Below are positions 9,895 through 19,115 of a stretch of DNA of 64,000 nucleotides, in pieces. This DNA comes from Phaseolibacter flectens ATCC 12775 (GTDB lineage Bacteria; Pseudomonadota; Gammaproteobacteria; Enterobacterales; Enterobacteriaceae), in the NCBI RefSeq assembly GCF_000518745.1, contig NZ_JAEE01000006.1:98989-162988 (forward strand), in the 5' to 3' direction. A program made the position numbers and the translations under genes. Numbering within the stretch: the first letter of the stretch is position 1; each line of letters starts with the position of its first letter. Below the pieces are notes generated by a model. It saw nothing but the letters and a program-made list of their open reading frames with translations, ran no database searches and was not told the origin of the DNA.

Positions 9895-10714
9895 AAAGAC
9901 TCCAGCCTGCAAGGCGTTTTTGGATCTGACTCAGTAATAATTCGATGCTTAATGCCACCAGCGCAATCAGTACGATCCCTGCCACTACCACGTCAGTAGC
10001 CAAATATTGCGAGGCAGATTGCACCATAAAACCTAATCCACGATTAGCGGCAATCAGTTCAGCGGCAACCAAGGTCGACCAGCCCGCTCCTAATGCAATA
10101 CGTAATCCCGTCAACAGTTCTGGCACAATACCGGGTAAAATCACCAACCCGATCACTTGCCCACGACTGGCACCAAGGCAACGTACCGCACGAACTCGAC
10201 TGAGATCCGTTTTTCTGACAGCCTCATAGGTGCTAATGACCAAAGGCGCTAAGATAGCGAGGTATATCAATAGTATTTTGGAAAATTCGCCAATACCAAA
10301 CCAGATAACAATCAAGGGTAAATAGGCCAAGGGTGGGATAGGACGATAAAAATTAATCAGTGGATCCACGGCTGCACGCCAAGTGCGATTAAGCCCCATC
10401 ACAATTCCAAGAGGGATGGCGGTCACCATGGCTATCATCAACGCACTGAGTACTCGAAGCAGACTGGCAGCAATATGCTGCCCCAACGAAATCCCCATAT
10501 AGCCTTCAGCCAGCAGACGAAGAAATGCCTGCCATAGCTGCCAAGGCGCAGGAATAAACAGGGTATTGATCCCACCTGCGGCGGCGGCAATAAACCAGCT
10601 ACCCAACACGACCAACACACTGAGACTTGAAATCAGCGCCGGAGCGCCTCGCCGAGGGCGCCGATGACGCGTATGGCGTACCGGCCGATGAGTCGGTTGC
10701 AAGTGCTGAGTCAT
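9878..10714 (-). CDS. tauC: Taurine ABC transporter permease TauC
   Basis: A 278-residue inner-membrane permease of the SsuC/TauC family with about six membrane segments. After a basic, Arg/His-rich N-terminus, '[12 protein letters not shown]' and '[22 protein letters not shown]' are characteristic, and the coupling loop is near '[14 protein letters not shown]'. It lies one base downstream of tauB and overlaps tauD, so the four tau genes are transcribed together. Confidence 0.93.
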   Translation of the reverse strand: MTQHLQPTHRPVRHTRHRRPRRGAPALISSLSVLVVLGSWFIAAAAGGINTLFIPAPWQLWQAFLRLLAEGYMGISLGQHIAASLLRVLSALMIAMVTAIPLGIVMGLNRTWRAAVDPLINFYRPIPPLAYLPLIVIWFGIGEFSKILLIYLAILAPLVISTYEAVRKTDLSRVRAVRCLGASRGQVIGLVILPGIVPELLTGLRIALGAGWSTLVAAELIAANRGLGFMVQSASQYLATDVVVAGIVLIALVALSIELLLSQIQKRLAGWSLYEYHR

Positions 10715-10715
10715 C

Positions 10716-11489
10716 CTATTGTCCTTCTAAAAGTTGATCGAGGATCGTCTGCCGTTGTAAGGCAAACTGCCGGTCTGCTCTCAATTCCCGAATCGAAGCC
10801 CCCTGTAAAAAACGGTGGGCATAATCAGGTTGTAAGGCTGTCGCCAAACGGACAGGCGGGCCCTGCAAAAGATAAAGATCCGTGGCCAACAACAAGGCTT
10901 CATCAACACTGTGGGTAATCAGTAGCAGCCCGACCCGCGTCTGTTGCCAGACTTTCAGCAGTAAATGCTGCATTTTTTCGCGAGTCAGTGCATCTAACGC
11001 GCCAAATGGCTCATCGAGCAAAATAAAATCAGGCTGTATTGCCAACGCGCGAGCCAATCCAACTCGCTGACGCTGCCCACCCGATAACTGATCAATTTGC
11101 TGATTAGCACAGGCTTCGAGTCCGATCAGTGCCAGATATTCTATGGCGATTTGGTAGCGTTCTGCGCGTGATATGCCTTTTATTTTCAGACCAATAGCAA
11201 CATTTTCCCACACGGTTAGCCAAGGCAATAACGCATCGTGTTGGAACACCACCGCCCGCTGTCCCGAAGGCCCATCAACAGGCTGAGAATCCAATCGCAC
11301 TTGCCCCCTATCTAAGTATTGAAAACCGGCAAGCACATTCAATAATGTTGATTTACCACAACCTGATGGCCCCAGTAATACCGTGCTACGTCCTTTTATC
11401 ACATCCAGATCGAGGGCATCCATCACAGACATATGAGGCGATGAGTCAAAGGAAAGGCAGCCCTGTACCAGCTGTAGCTTATCGGCCAT
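10716..11489 (-). CDS. tauB: Taurine ABC transporter ATPase TauB
   Basis: A 257-residue ATPase (255 in E. coli) that powers taurine uptake. Walker A is 'GPSGCGKST', the Q-loop is 'VVFQHDALLPWL', the signature is 'LSGGQRQRV' and Walker B is 'FILLDEPFGALD'. The start codon overlaps the tauA stop by one base (TAATG), a tight coupling. Confidence 0.93.
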   Translation of the reverse strand: MADKLQLVQGCLSFDSSPHMSVMDALDLDVIKGRSTVLLGPSGCGKSTLLNVLAGFQYLDRGQVRLDSQPVDGPSGQRAVVFQHDALLPWLTVWENVAIGLKIKGISRAERYQIAIEYLALIGLEACANQQIDQLSGGQRQRVGLARALAIQPDFILLDEPFGALDALTREKMQHLLLKVWQQTRVGLLLITHSVDEALLLATDLYLLQGPPVRLATALQPDYAHRFLQGASIRELRADRQFALQRQTILDQLLEGQ

Positions 11490-12472
11490 TATTTATCCTT
11501 AGAAATAAATTCAGCTGAGACCCAATGCTGATAACTTTGCTGTATTTCAGGTATCGTTTTCTGTTGCAGTAAAAATTGTGCGGTGGCCTTGGTAGCAACC
11601 GCCGTACCGCCACCCAGTAATGCTGGACTTAATTGTTCTTGCCGGATAGGGTAGTGACTACCTGCCAGTAATGCAGGCACATCCTCAACGGGTACACCGA
11701 CTAATTTGGCAATTTTGGCCACATTCTCAGAACCGGCTTGATAATTTTTCGGATGCTGCTGATAATCTTCAAATCGATTCAGCACCACTTGACTAAACTG
11801 AGTTAATATCTCAGAGTGCTTTGCTGCAAAATCTTGACGGGCGACCCAAACTTCAAACGTAGGCGATCCCCATTGTCCAACCTGCTTTGCATCGGCTAAG
11901 ATCCGTCCCTCTTTCTCTATAGCACTCAACGCTGGCGACCAGACAAAGGCACCATCAATATCACCCCGCTTCCATGCAGCAAGGATCTCAAGTGGAGCCA
12001 AGTTCACAATATTGACCTGTGCGGGTTGAATTCCCCAGTGTTTTAATGCGGCGAGCAAACTGTAATGAGAGGTCGAAACAAAAGGGGTGGCGATGGTTTT
12101 GCCGATCAATTGCTGGGGGCTTTTGATATGACTGGTTTTAGTCACAACCAATGCTTCTGCTGAGTTAATCTGAGTTGAAACCAAAAATGCCACTAATGGC
12201 AGTCTTCTCGATACGGCGGCAGCAAAAGGACTTGATCCTAAATTACCGATTTGAATGGAATCAGAAGCAAGGGCAGCGACGACATCTGGGCCACTGTTAA
12301 AACGTCGCCATGTGATAGGTTTGCCGAGTGTTTTCTCAAAATGGCCATCAGCTTGATCAACGCTTGCCGGTTGAACCCCTGTCTGGTAGCCGATCACCAA
12401 GTTTTCAGCAGATACTGAAAAAGTCAGTACTGCAAGGCTCATTATTCCCAGCCACCGTAATTGATTGTTCAT
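11489..12472 (-). CDS. tauA: Taurine-binding periplasmic protein TauA
   Basis: A 327-residue binding protein that opens the tauABCD operon. The signal peptide ends near 'TFSVSA'. Family-specific stretches align well with E. coli TauA from memory: 'IQIGNLGSSPFA', 'SNSEAL'-type 'INSAEALVV', 'STSHYSLLAALKHWGI' and 'GDIDGAFVWSPA'. I chose ATG 12472, with GAGGTG seven bases ahead, over an upstream in-frame start at 12520. Taurine is abundant in animal tissue, which fits an animal-associated lifestyle (inference). Confidence 0.92.
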   Translation of the reverse strand: MNNQLRWLGIMSLAVLTFSVSAENLVIGYQTGVQPASVDQADGHFEKTLGKPITWRRFNSGPDVVAALASDSIQIGNLGSSPFAAAVSRRLPLVAFLVSTQINSAEALVVTKTSHIKSPQQLIGKTIATPFVSTSHYSLLAALKHWGIQPAQVNIVNLAPLEILAAWKRGDIDGAFVWSPALSAIEKEGRILADAKQVGQWGSPTFEVWVARQDFAAKHSEILTQFSQVVLNRFEDYQQHPKNYQAGSENVAKIAKLVGVPVEDVPALLAGSHYPIRQEQLSPALLGGGTAVATKATAQFLLQQKTIPEIQQSYQHWVSAEFISKDK

Positions 12473-13320
12473 TCTGATCACCTCTGCTTTTTTATAAAAA
12501 ATAATTAAATAAGAAGGCAAAATGAAATAGCTTTTTGGAATATAAAATAGCTGAATTGATTAGAAAAAAAACAATATTTCAGATTATGGATAGAATAAAT
12601 AAACTTTTTGACAGGAGTGATTACTGTGAGAGAACAAACATAAATTTTCAAGTAATATGCCAACTATCATCCAATACGATTGGGAGCTCATTTCATCGCC
12701 CGCCGAGGGGGCAGGATGCTCCATGCTCACTGATACGATTAAACGAGACACCGTGATTTCACCGATTATGGCTCTCAGCGTCCCCTTTTATCAACTTAAG
12801 GGATGAGAGACATTTTTACCAATCAACACGATCGTTCTTCACGGCGAATTCATTAAAACACAGGACACATTCACCCAATAGGCCGGAATCATTGTGTTAT
12901 CAATCGTCTCCGCTGTAAAGTCTATGGCGCCACCATGATCACTGCCAGAATGGGAAAGGCCTCTCTCTGTTTGCAAAAGTCCACAAGGCCATATTATCGG
13001 TCAGCAAACTCACCTCGCTATAGAGACCTTGCTACCGAGGGAGAAAGGTAATAATTGGCCACCCAGTGATCTTTGACACTCATTATTTGCGTATCGCCAA
13101 GCCTACTCCTACGCGGGGTTGAGAAAGCCCAATAAGACCGGCTCCAGACGAGACAGGCTATCTCAGTAAGGTCGACAGGATAAGGATCCGAGCAATGACC
13201 CGCTGTCCTGTTATTATATTAGCACCCGATGTGTCATTGTAGAAAAATACCATTCAGCGAGCCTGTCCACGAAGCAAACTGACTTGAATAAAGCGTAATA
13301 GAACGACACAATTAAGCCTG
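12473..13320. other. 850-bp gap with probable decayed coding sequence
   Basis: The first 200 bp are AT-rich and should hold the tauA promoter. From about 12690 to 13200 base composition is close to that of coding DNA, but every frame is broken. On the minus strand near 12850-13060 short plausible stretches appear in different frames, for example 'GAIDFTAETIDN' and 'LTDNMALWTFANRE'. They look like the remains of a gene cut by several frameshifts and stops. I could not name the family. Confidence 0.35.
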
Positions 13321-13815
13321 TCAGAGATTATTTTTTTGTGCTGGATCCCAATGTTCAACAATTTTTCCGTTTTTGACCCTAAACATATCAAACCATGTGG
13401 TGGTGTACTGTTGCCCTGGATGGTGAGGATCGGCATACTGTCGGGAAAAAATCAGGGTGACTAAATCTCGCTCTGCCATAATGGAAATCAAGGGTTGTTT
13501 GATCACCGGCTCAATCGACTGAGGTGCTCCACGCTTTGAAAATATGGCAATAAAACCCTCACGACCACTTGGTACATTGGGATTATGCTGAATATAGTTT
13601 TTATCCAGATACAGCGCCGCTTTATCCATATGTAACCCCTCGAACACCACCCGCCAAAAGTCAAAAACCAGCTTTTTATTCGCGGCCAGGATCGGATCTG
13701 AACTTTGTAATAACTGCTGCTGCTCGATACGAGTAAGTGGATGATCCATCGCAATAACCGTCTGACTGCCGACGAACACAGCGAGATACACCAATACGTT
13801 GATTAACCTGTTAAT
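13321..13815 (-). CDS. Exported NTF2/SnoaL-like protein
   Basis: A small protein with the SnoaL-like NTF2 fold. 'KKLVFDFWRVVFEG', 'YIQHNPNVPSGREGF' and the closing 'GKIVEHWDPAQ' are typical of the ester-cyclase/SnoaL family. No ATG gives a complete signal peptide: TTG at 13794 starts inside the hydrophobic stretch. An in-frame ATT at 13815, four bases behind AAAGGGGG, gives a proper one (basic Arg, hydrophobic core, 'TVIA' end), so I extend to it; the internal ATG at 13749 would remove the signal. Function is unknown; many relatives sit in secondary-metabolite or virulence loci. It is followed upstream by virK and chorismate mutase on the same strand. Confidence 0.72.
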   Translation of the reverse strand: MNRLINVLVYLAVFVGSQTVIAMDHPLTRIEQQQLLQSSDPILAANKKLVFDFWRVVFEGLHMDKAALYLDKNYIQHNPNVPSGREGFIAIFSKRGAPQSIEPVIKQPLISIMAERDLVTLIFSRQYADPHHPGQQYTTTWFDMFRVKNGKIVEHWDPAQKNNL

Positions 13816-13977
13816 GATACCCCCTTTTACTGGAAATAAGAGAAGAGAAAGTAAGCTGTACTAAATATAACTGAGTAACGCGTTCAACTGAATGGTCAAA
13901 TAATGCGGTTTAACGTCACCGTCAGGTAAGGATATCTCCTCTAACTGCTCGGTGACGCTAAGATAGACTTCGGTCGG

Positions 13978-14439
13978 TTAATCTGCGTTTTTTTTCGTCA
14001 GTTCTGTTGGTTGATGATCATAAAATACCAATCCTTTACCTATTTCACATTGATAAACCAATTTTTTTCCGACCAAATGGTATGTTGGCAGAGACAGGGT
14101 TTGCATACTGAATGTGGCCTTATTATCACTGCTCAGTCGATAACGTAAAAACTGTAAAATGGGCTTGTTATCTTGTGTCACCGTCACATGGTTATCAGAA
14201 AAACTCAATGAGCTATCAGGACGGATCAAAAATGACCCTATGGTTAATCCCCCAACCATTGTGCCTTTAATCGAGGGATCTTTATCATTGTTGCACTGCC
14301 GTAAATCGACCACGACGGCAACCTGCTGGCCACGTAGCAGGGCATTACTCACAGACTTTGTACTCGCTAAACTGCCGCTTTGCCCATAAACGATCCAAGG
14401 GCAGAGTACGATAAACAGTAATGACCAAATATTTTTCAT
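13978..14439 (-). CDS. VirK family exported protein
   Basis: A 153-residue protein of the VirK family (first noted beside virulence genes in Agrobacterium and Ralstonia; biochemical role unknown). The signal peptide covers about residues 1-19 ('FIVLCPWIVYG'). The family core is visible: 'ALLRGQQVAVVVDLRQC', 'SLSFSDNHVTV', 'FLRYRLSSD' and 'YQCEIGKGL'. Two cysteines could form a disulfide in the periplasm. I chose ATG 14439 because GGAGA lies seven bases ahead. It is downstream of the secreted chorismate mutase, with about 50 bp between the two. Confidence 0.8.
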   Translation of the reverse strand: MKNIWSLLFIVLCPWIVYGQSGSLASTKSVSNALLRGQQVAVVVDLRQCNNDKDPSIKGTMVGGLTIGSFLIRPDSSLSFSDNHVTVTQDNKPILQFLRYRLSSDNKATFSMQTLSLPTYHLVGKKLVYQCEIGKGLVFYDHQPTELTKKNAD

Positions 14440-14493
14440 TATCCGTCTCCCATCAGAATAAATAACCTGACGCTGCAATATGATACCGATGTT

Positions 14494-15024
14494 TTATTGC
14501 TGTAACTGGATCTTGAGCAGGGCATTAAACAGTTTTTTCTTGTCTGCTACGCTTAAATTTTCTTGTTTTAAATGATTTTTAAATGATGGCCATTGGTTAG
14601 CAGAAATACCGGTTGGTGAATGTAACACCAAGGTAATTTGTTGCAAAATAGCATGACTCAGTTGTTGAATTTCAGCTCTTACAGCGGTCAAATCACGAGG
14701 ATGAGGATCGGATAAAGGCACAGACAGCCAGTTAGCACGATAGCGGTACTGAATGGCTTTAGACGCATCCATTTGTGCTTGAATAAAAGGCTGAACCGTA
14801 TCACTCTGCAGCCCCTGTTGTTTCGCCTGCTGAATGCCCGCGTCTAATACTTTTTGTTCCTGTGGCAGATCTTCTACCGGTAAATGATGAGTGGCTTTAT
14901 CAGCCGCCACCTCTTTCATTAAGGCAAAACGCTGATTAAAAAGATGAACTAATGATTGCAACTCTGCTGAAAAACCACTCTGACAAAAAAGTAGACTAGC
15001 TAATAGAATGATAATTCTCTTCAT
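14494..15024 (-). CDS. Secreted chorismate mutase, AroQ gamma class
   Basis: A 176-residue all-helical chorismate mutase with a cleavable signal peptide (cut expected after 'GFSA', residue 20). It converts chorismate to prephenate, here in the periplasm or outside the cell. Active-site positions are visible as 'QRFALMKEVAADK' (residues 31-43) and 'QMDASKAIQYRYR' (about 87-99). The length fits the gamma class of Mycobacterium and Salmonella. Exported chorismate mutases are found mainly in host-associated bacteria, and their purpose is debated. GGGAG precedes the ATG. It probably shares a transcript with virK. Confidence 0.82.
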   Translation of the reverse strand: MKRIIILLASLLFCQSGFSAELQSLVHLFNQRFALMKEVAADKATHHLPVEDLPQEQKVLDAGIQQAKQQGLQSDTVQPFIQAQMDASKAIQYRYRANWLSVPLSDPHPRDLTAVRAEIQQLSHAILQQITLVLHSPTGISANQWPSFKNHLKQENLSVADKKKLFNALLKIQLQQ

Positions 15025-15154
15025 TTTCTTACTCTCCCCTCTCTATAATGTGAACTCTCTGAGTTAAATGACCCAAGTTAAATACCGACTTTTAGCGATA
15101 ACTAAGACAATCAGACAATCTTATCCTTACCGATCCGAGCGGTGATTTTGTTTG

Positions 15155-16441
15155 TTATTTGTGCGTCACTGGACAAAGACTCGGACTGTCCCATACCACA
15201 GGTAATGCACTGACACCTCGAAGATTGATACGATGATTTCGTTGAACCGCTGAACTGATGATACACATATTTGGTAAACGGCTTAAAATAAGCTGCAATG
15301 CCACTTCCAATTCCGCCATCGCCAGACGGTATCCAAGACAGTGATGAATACCCGCACCAAAAGAGAGACAACGCCCCTGCTGTCGTTGAATCAATAAATT
15401 GTGTGGATCAGAAAATTTATCAGGATCATGGTTGGCTGCACCGAGCATTAAAAATAAGCTCGTCCCCGCGGGTATCAGATAGCCATTCATGTCGAGGTCT
15501 TGTAAAGCAATTCGATAAACCATCTGCACTGAGCTGTCATAACGTAAACATTCATTGATCGCATCAGGGATCCATCGTGTATCTTGTTTGACTAATGCCA
15601 GTTGTGGTGGATGGGCATACAGAGCCAGCACAGTATTGCAAATCATATTGGAGGTCGTTTCATGTCCCGCAATGAATAACAAAATAACATTAGCAATAAT
15701 TTCATCGTGTTCGAGCTGATGGCCTTCATATTCACTACGAATAAACAAAGAGACAAGATCATCTTGTTGGCTAAATCGTCTCGATTGGATCAGGACACTG
15801 AAATAATCATACAATTTTTGGTAAGCTTCACCGGCTTTTTGCAAATCATCAGCACTAATTTGTGGATCAAATATTCTCACCAGATCGGCCGCTGCGCCTC
15901 CTAATTTATCCGCCTCTGTCACCGGCACATCAAGCATATGACAAATAATTTGTACCGGTAAAGGGAAAGCAAACTCTTTCGCTAAATCACAGCGCCCACG
16001 CTCAATAAATGAATCGATTAGCTGATTACCAAGGGTTAATGCCATCTCTTTAAAAGGTTGGACTTCTCGACTACTAAAGGACTTCATGATAAGTCCCCTT
16101 AAACGACTATGCTCAGGCGGATTAAGCACCAAAAACATTTTGTTAATCCCCTGAAACACCGGCTGACTGGCGACCTGTTCACCAAAGCGAATACGCACAC
16201 TCTGCATATAATCCTTGCCGACACGCTTATCACTCAATAACGCTTCATTGAGGGCATAATTCCCGATAACCATTACCTGATTACCGGCCTGGATCACTGG
16301 GCCATGTTGCTGAAATAATTCATAGAGTTTTAGCGGATCGTCGGTATAAACAGGACTCATCAGTTCGTGCAACTGCATAGGATGCCTCTCCGGACAATAA
16401 GCAATGCTAGCGGGCTCTTGCTTTAGGGATAATACTGGCAT
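15155..16441 (-). CDS. Cytochrome P450
   Basis: A 428-residue soluble bacterial P450. The I-helix motif 'AGHETT' is at residues 258-263, the ExxR pair lies in 'NECLR' (297-300), and the heme loop 'FGAGIHHCLG' carries the axial Cys368. It has no membrane anchor, so it should use ferredoxin or flavodoxin electrons; no redox partner is adjacent. P450s are rare in Enterobacterales and usually belong to natural-product pathways. No biosynthetic enzymes surround it except the exported proteins downstream, which lie on the same strand about 130 bp away. The substrate is unknown. Confidence 0.9.
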   Translation of the reverse strand: MPVLSLKQEPASIAYCPERHPMQLHELMSPVYTDDPLKLYELFQQHGPVIQAGNQVMVIGNYALNEALLSDKRVGKDYMQSVRIRFGEQVASQPVFQGINKMFLVLNPPEHSRLRGLIMKSFSSREVQPFKEMALTLGNQLIDSFIERGRCDLAKEFAFPLPVQIICHMLDVPVTEADKLGGAAADLVRIFDPQISADDLQKAGEAYQKLYDYFSVLIQSRRFSQQDDLVSLFIRSEYEGHQLEHDEIIANVILLFIAGHETTSNMICNTVLALYAHPPQLALVKQDTRWIPDAINECLRYDSSVQMVYRIALQDLDMNGYLIPAGTSLFLMLGAANHDPDKFSDPHNLLIQRQQGRCLSFGAGIHHCLGYRLAMAELEVALQLILSRLPNMCIISSAVQRNHRINLRGVSALPVVWDSPSLCPVTHK

Positions 16442-16973
16442 TAATTTGATATCTCATTACATCAATGAAATTTACTCTATTTTCTTTACAATGAATATTC
16501 GCTTTAATCTTAATTTAATCAATTCTAATAAAATTCTCTTTGGGTTGAATTTATTTAATACAACTAACTTACTTATAAGGTATATCATCTATTGATTTCT
16601 AAAAAAAATGATAAAACGCCATAAAACAATTTTTCAGCCCAGCAGTATAGTGAAAAAATATAATTTTATTTTTTTAAGATAAAACTCATAGTTAATTTCA
16701 ATTTAACACAATATAGATAAGGCAATATTTTTAGATAGGATAGATTGATAATATAACAATATAGAACATAAAAACCGTATAAAAAACCATATTAAATAAA
16801 ACAAAAAACTCACTTTCTCGCAGAGAAAATATCCATTACCTTGTAAAAAAATTACAAATGACTCATACGGATAAAAATACTGATTACTCCTGTACTCAAT
16901 TTCTATTATGATATCCCTATATACCCATAGGGGTATATCGCATCAATCTACGTAAGCGACTCTGGAGAACCTT
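16442..16973. other. AT-rich divergent promoter region (P450 / digH)
   Basis: About 530 bp of very AT-rich DNA between divergent genes, with no coding potential. It contains the inverted repeat at 16919-16938 close to the digH start. Promoters for both genes should lie here. Confidence 0.5.
16919..16938. promoter_or_regulatory. Perfect inverted repeat upstream of digH
   Basis: ATATACCC (16919-16926), a four-base spacer and GGGTATAT (16931-16938) form a perfect 8-bp inverted repeat. A second, overlapping pair CCCTAT/ATAGGG lies at 16915-16932. It sits 36-55 bp before the digH start codon, where an operator or the early 5' leader is expected. The binding protein is unknown. Confidence 0.45.
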
Positions 16974-18254
16974 ATGCTACGCGGCACGGTTATAAAACAT
17001 TGGTTAATGATACTGCTTTGCGCTTTTATTATTAATGCCTGTACTTCATCTCGTTCAACCCCACCTCACTCCCCAGAACCAGGAAAAAATGAACCAGTGC
17101 GAGGGGTTTGGCTCACAACAGTCAACTCACTGGATTGGCCGCCACCCAGCTCTCTCAAAGCTGCAACAGCCAAAGAACGGATCGAGCAGCAACAGCAGGC
17201 GATGATTGTTATCCTTGATCAACTCAAAAAGACAGGAATCAATACCGTCTTTTTCCAAGTCAAACCTGATGGAACAGCACTGTGGCACTCTTCAATTTTA
17301 CCTTGGTCAGAATTACTGACAGGGAAAATCGGTGAAGATCCTGGTTATGACCCTTTGGCTTTTGTTATCGAACAAGCTCATAAAAGAGGCTTAAAAGTCC
17401 AAGCTTGGTTTAATCCCTATCGGATCTCATTGGATACCCAACCAGAGACGGTGCTAAAACTCAATAATACGATCCATCATGCCCCCTCCAGCCCATTTGT
17501 GCTTCATCCTGACTGGATACGTACCGCTGCCGACCGATTTGTGCTTGATCCAGGATTACCCGAAGTTCAAAACTGGTTGACCAGCATTGTGGCTGAAGTC
17601 GTTAAAAATTACGACATCGATGGCGTACACTTTGATGATTACTTCTATACCGAAACAACAAAATCGCCCCTGAATGATCAGGTAACCTACCAGAGATTAG
17701 GCCGTGGTTTCGCTGATAAAGCAAGCTGGCGCAGAAGCAACACGCAAAGTTTGATAGTAGAAGTATCGAAAACCATTAAATTAATTAAGCCTAGTCTTGA
17801 TTTTGGTGTGAGTCCGGCAGGTATCTGGCGCAATAAATCCGCAGATCCAAGAGGCTCAGAGACAACCGGCGGCGCACCTTCATATGATACCTCTTATGCA
17901 GATACACGAGAGTGGGTAAAGCAGGGGTTGATTGATTATATTATTCCACAAATCTACTGGCCGGTTGCAAGAAAATCGAACAGTTATAAAGTATTAGCTG
18001 AATGGTGGGCAGATGTGGTGAAAAACACATCGACTCAACTGTATGTGGGTATTGCTTACTATAAAATAGGTTTACCCTCTAAAGCAGAACCAGACTGGAC
18101 GATTGAACAAGGTGTCCCAGAACTCAAACGGCAATTGGATATCAATGATGCTATACCAGAAATAAAAGGCACAGTCTTGTTCAGAGAGGCGAGTATGAAT
18201 ACACCTGAAACCCGCCAAGCAACGCAATATTTAAAACAACGCTGGAATCCATAA
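16974..18254 (+). CDS. digH: DigH-type lipoprotein glycosyl hydrolase (GHL10, YddW-like)
   Basis: A 426-residue lipoprotein: the basic/hydrophobic signal ends in lipobox 'INAC' with lipidated Cys23, followed by Thr-Ser, not Asp, so outer-membrane sorting is expected. The GHL10 TIM barrel begins at 'VRGVWLTTVNSLDWP' and contains 'FQVKPDGTALW', 'AWFNPYRIS', 'DGVHFDDYFY' and 'QIYWPVARK'. From memory it aligns over its whole length with E. coli DigH (YddW), which cleaves glycan strands stripped of stem peptides at the division site. GGAGA lies six bases ahead of ATG. The gene is monocistronic, with a strong hairpin downstream. Confidence 0.9.
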   Translation: MLRGTVIKHWLMILLCAFIINACTSSRSTPPHSPEPGKNEPVRGVWLTTVNSLDWPPPSSLKAATAKERIEQQQQAMIVILDQLKKTGINTVFFQVKPDGTALWHSSILPWSELLTGKIGEDPGYDPLAFVIEQAHKRGLKVQAWFNPYRISLDTQPETVLKLNNTIHHAPSSPFVLHPDWIRTAADRFVLDPGLPEVQNWLTSIVAEVVKNYDIDGVHFDDYFYTETTKSPLNDQVTYQRLGRGFADKASWRRSNTQSLIVEVSKTIKLIKPSLDFGVSPAGIWRNKSADPRGSETTGGAPSYDTSYADTREWVKQGLIDYIIPQIYWPVARKSNSYKVLAEWWADVVKNTSTQLYVGIAYYKIGLPSKAEPDWTIEQGVPELKRQLDINDAIPEIKGTVLFREASMNTPETRQATQYLKQRWNP

Positions 18255-18263
18255 ACACGATGC

Positions 18264-18292
18264 CAGGTAAGCCTCCGGATCAGGCTTACCTG
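18264..18292 (+). terminator. Perfect 11-bp hairpin after digH
   Basis: CAGGTAAGCCT (18264-18274) pairs perfectly with AGGCTTACCTG (18282-18292) around a 7-base loop, 10 bp after the digH stop. There is no T-run, so it may be an RNA 3'-end-stabilising hairpin or a weak terminator. Confidence 0.6.
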
Positions 18293-18614
18293 AATCAGAT
18301 ATTGAAAATCGTTATAGTTAATCATGTTAATAAATAAAAATTAATATCGTTTAATGGTTGATTAAATTTCACACAAACGATGAGGCTGTAATAAATTTAT
18401 TTTATATAAATTAGTGATTATTTTAATAGGTTACTCTTATTTTTTTAATTAAAATAAGAAAATAAAACATATAACTATCCCATTGATTAATATATGTTTT
18501 ACCTTGGAATGCAACCATTTAAATACGCATTAATATAGCTTTTTATTAGTGATGATTGATGCTGAAATTAAAATAGATATTCTGGGTTCCTCATTTAACT
18601 TTTGAGATGTTCTT
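18293..18614. other. AT-rich gap before the globin gene
   Basis: About 320 bp of AT-rich DNA without coding potential. It should hold the globin promoter. I see no clear operator. Confidence 0.4.
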
Positions 18615-19115
18615 ATGTTAACACTACGACAGAAAAAACTCATTCAATCAACCATACCTAAAATAAAACAACAGGATATTGTATTCAGTGACTATTTTTA
18701 TCAGCGAATGTTAAGTATTCATCCTGAATTACGACAGACTTACCATACAGAGCAATACCACAACGGGGCGAGAGCCAAAGCATTAGCTAATACACTGCTG
18801 TCCTATGCAGAAAATATTGATACCCCTTCCGTGTTGATTTCACTAGTCAATGTGATTTGCCATCAACATGTGAGTCTCAATATCCCCAATGAAGATTATG
18901 ACCTAATTGGCTACCATTTACTGCATTTTATTAGTGAACTCCTTGATGCCCCTTTGGCCAGTGAACTGATCATGGCTTGGGCACAAGCTTATCAGCAACT
19001 TACTGAGCTGTTTATGGTCACAGAAAAAAAATATGTCAATACTTTTAAAAAAACCAAGGTCTGTGAGGGATCGGATCCCCATCAACCAGGAAATATAATT
19101 GATAAAATTCAATAA
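18615..19115 (+). CDS. Single-domain globin (flavohemoglobin N-domain type)
   Basis: A 166-residue globin matching the heme domain of Hmp and Vitreoscilla hemoglobin, without the FAD/NAD reductase half. By alignment from memory with E. coli Hmp, distal Tyr29 (B10) lies in 'YFYQRM' and proximal His85 (F8) in 'CHQHVSLNI'. The E7 position, Gln53 in Hmp, falls on Arg in 'NGARAKAL'. After the globin fold a polar tail of about 25 residues ends at a stop, with no reductase sequence downstream, so this is either a genuine single-domain globin or a fixed truncation. It probably binds O2 or NO. It is a single gene. Confidence 0.82.
   Translation: MLTLRQKKLIQSTIPKIKQQDIVFSDYFYQRMLSIHPELRQTYHTEQYHNGARAKALANTLLSYAENIDTPSVLISLVNVICHQHVSLNIPNEDYDLIGYHLLHFISELLDAPLASELIMAWAQAYQQLTELFMVTEKKYVNTFKKTKVCEGSDPHQPGNIIDKIQ

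Noticed and set aside
12535..12756. A 73-codon forward frame upstream of tauA
   Set aside because: No ribosome-binding site, no family resemblance, low-complexity start.
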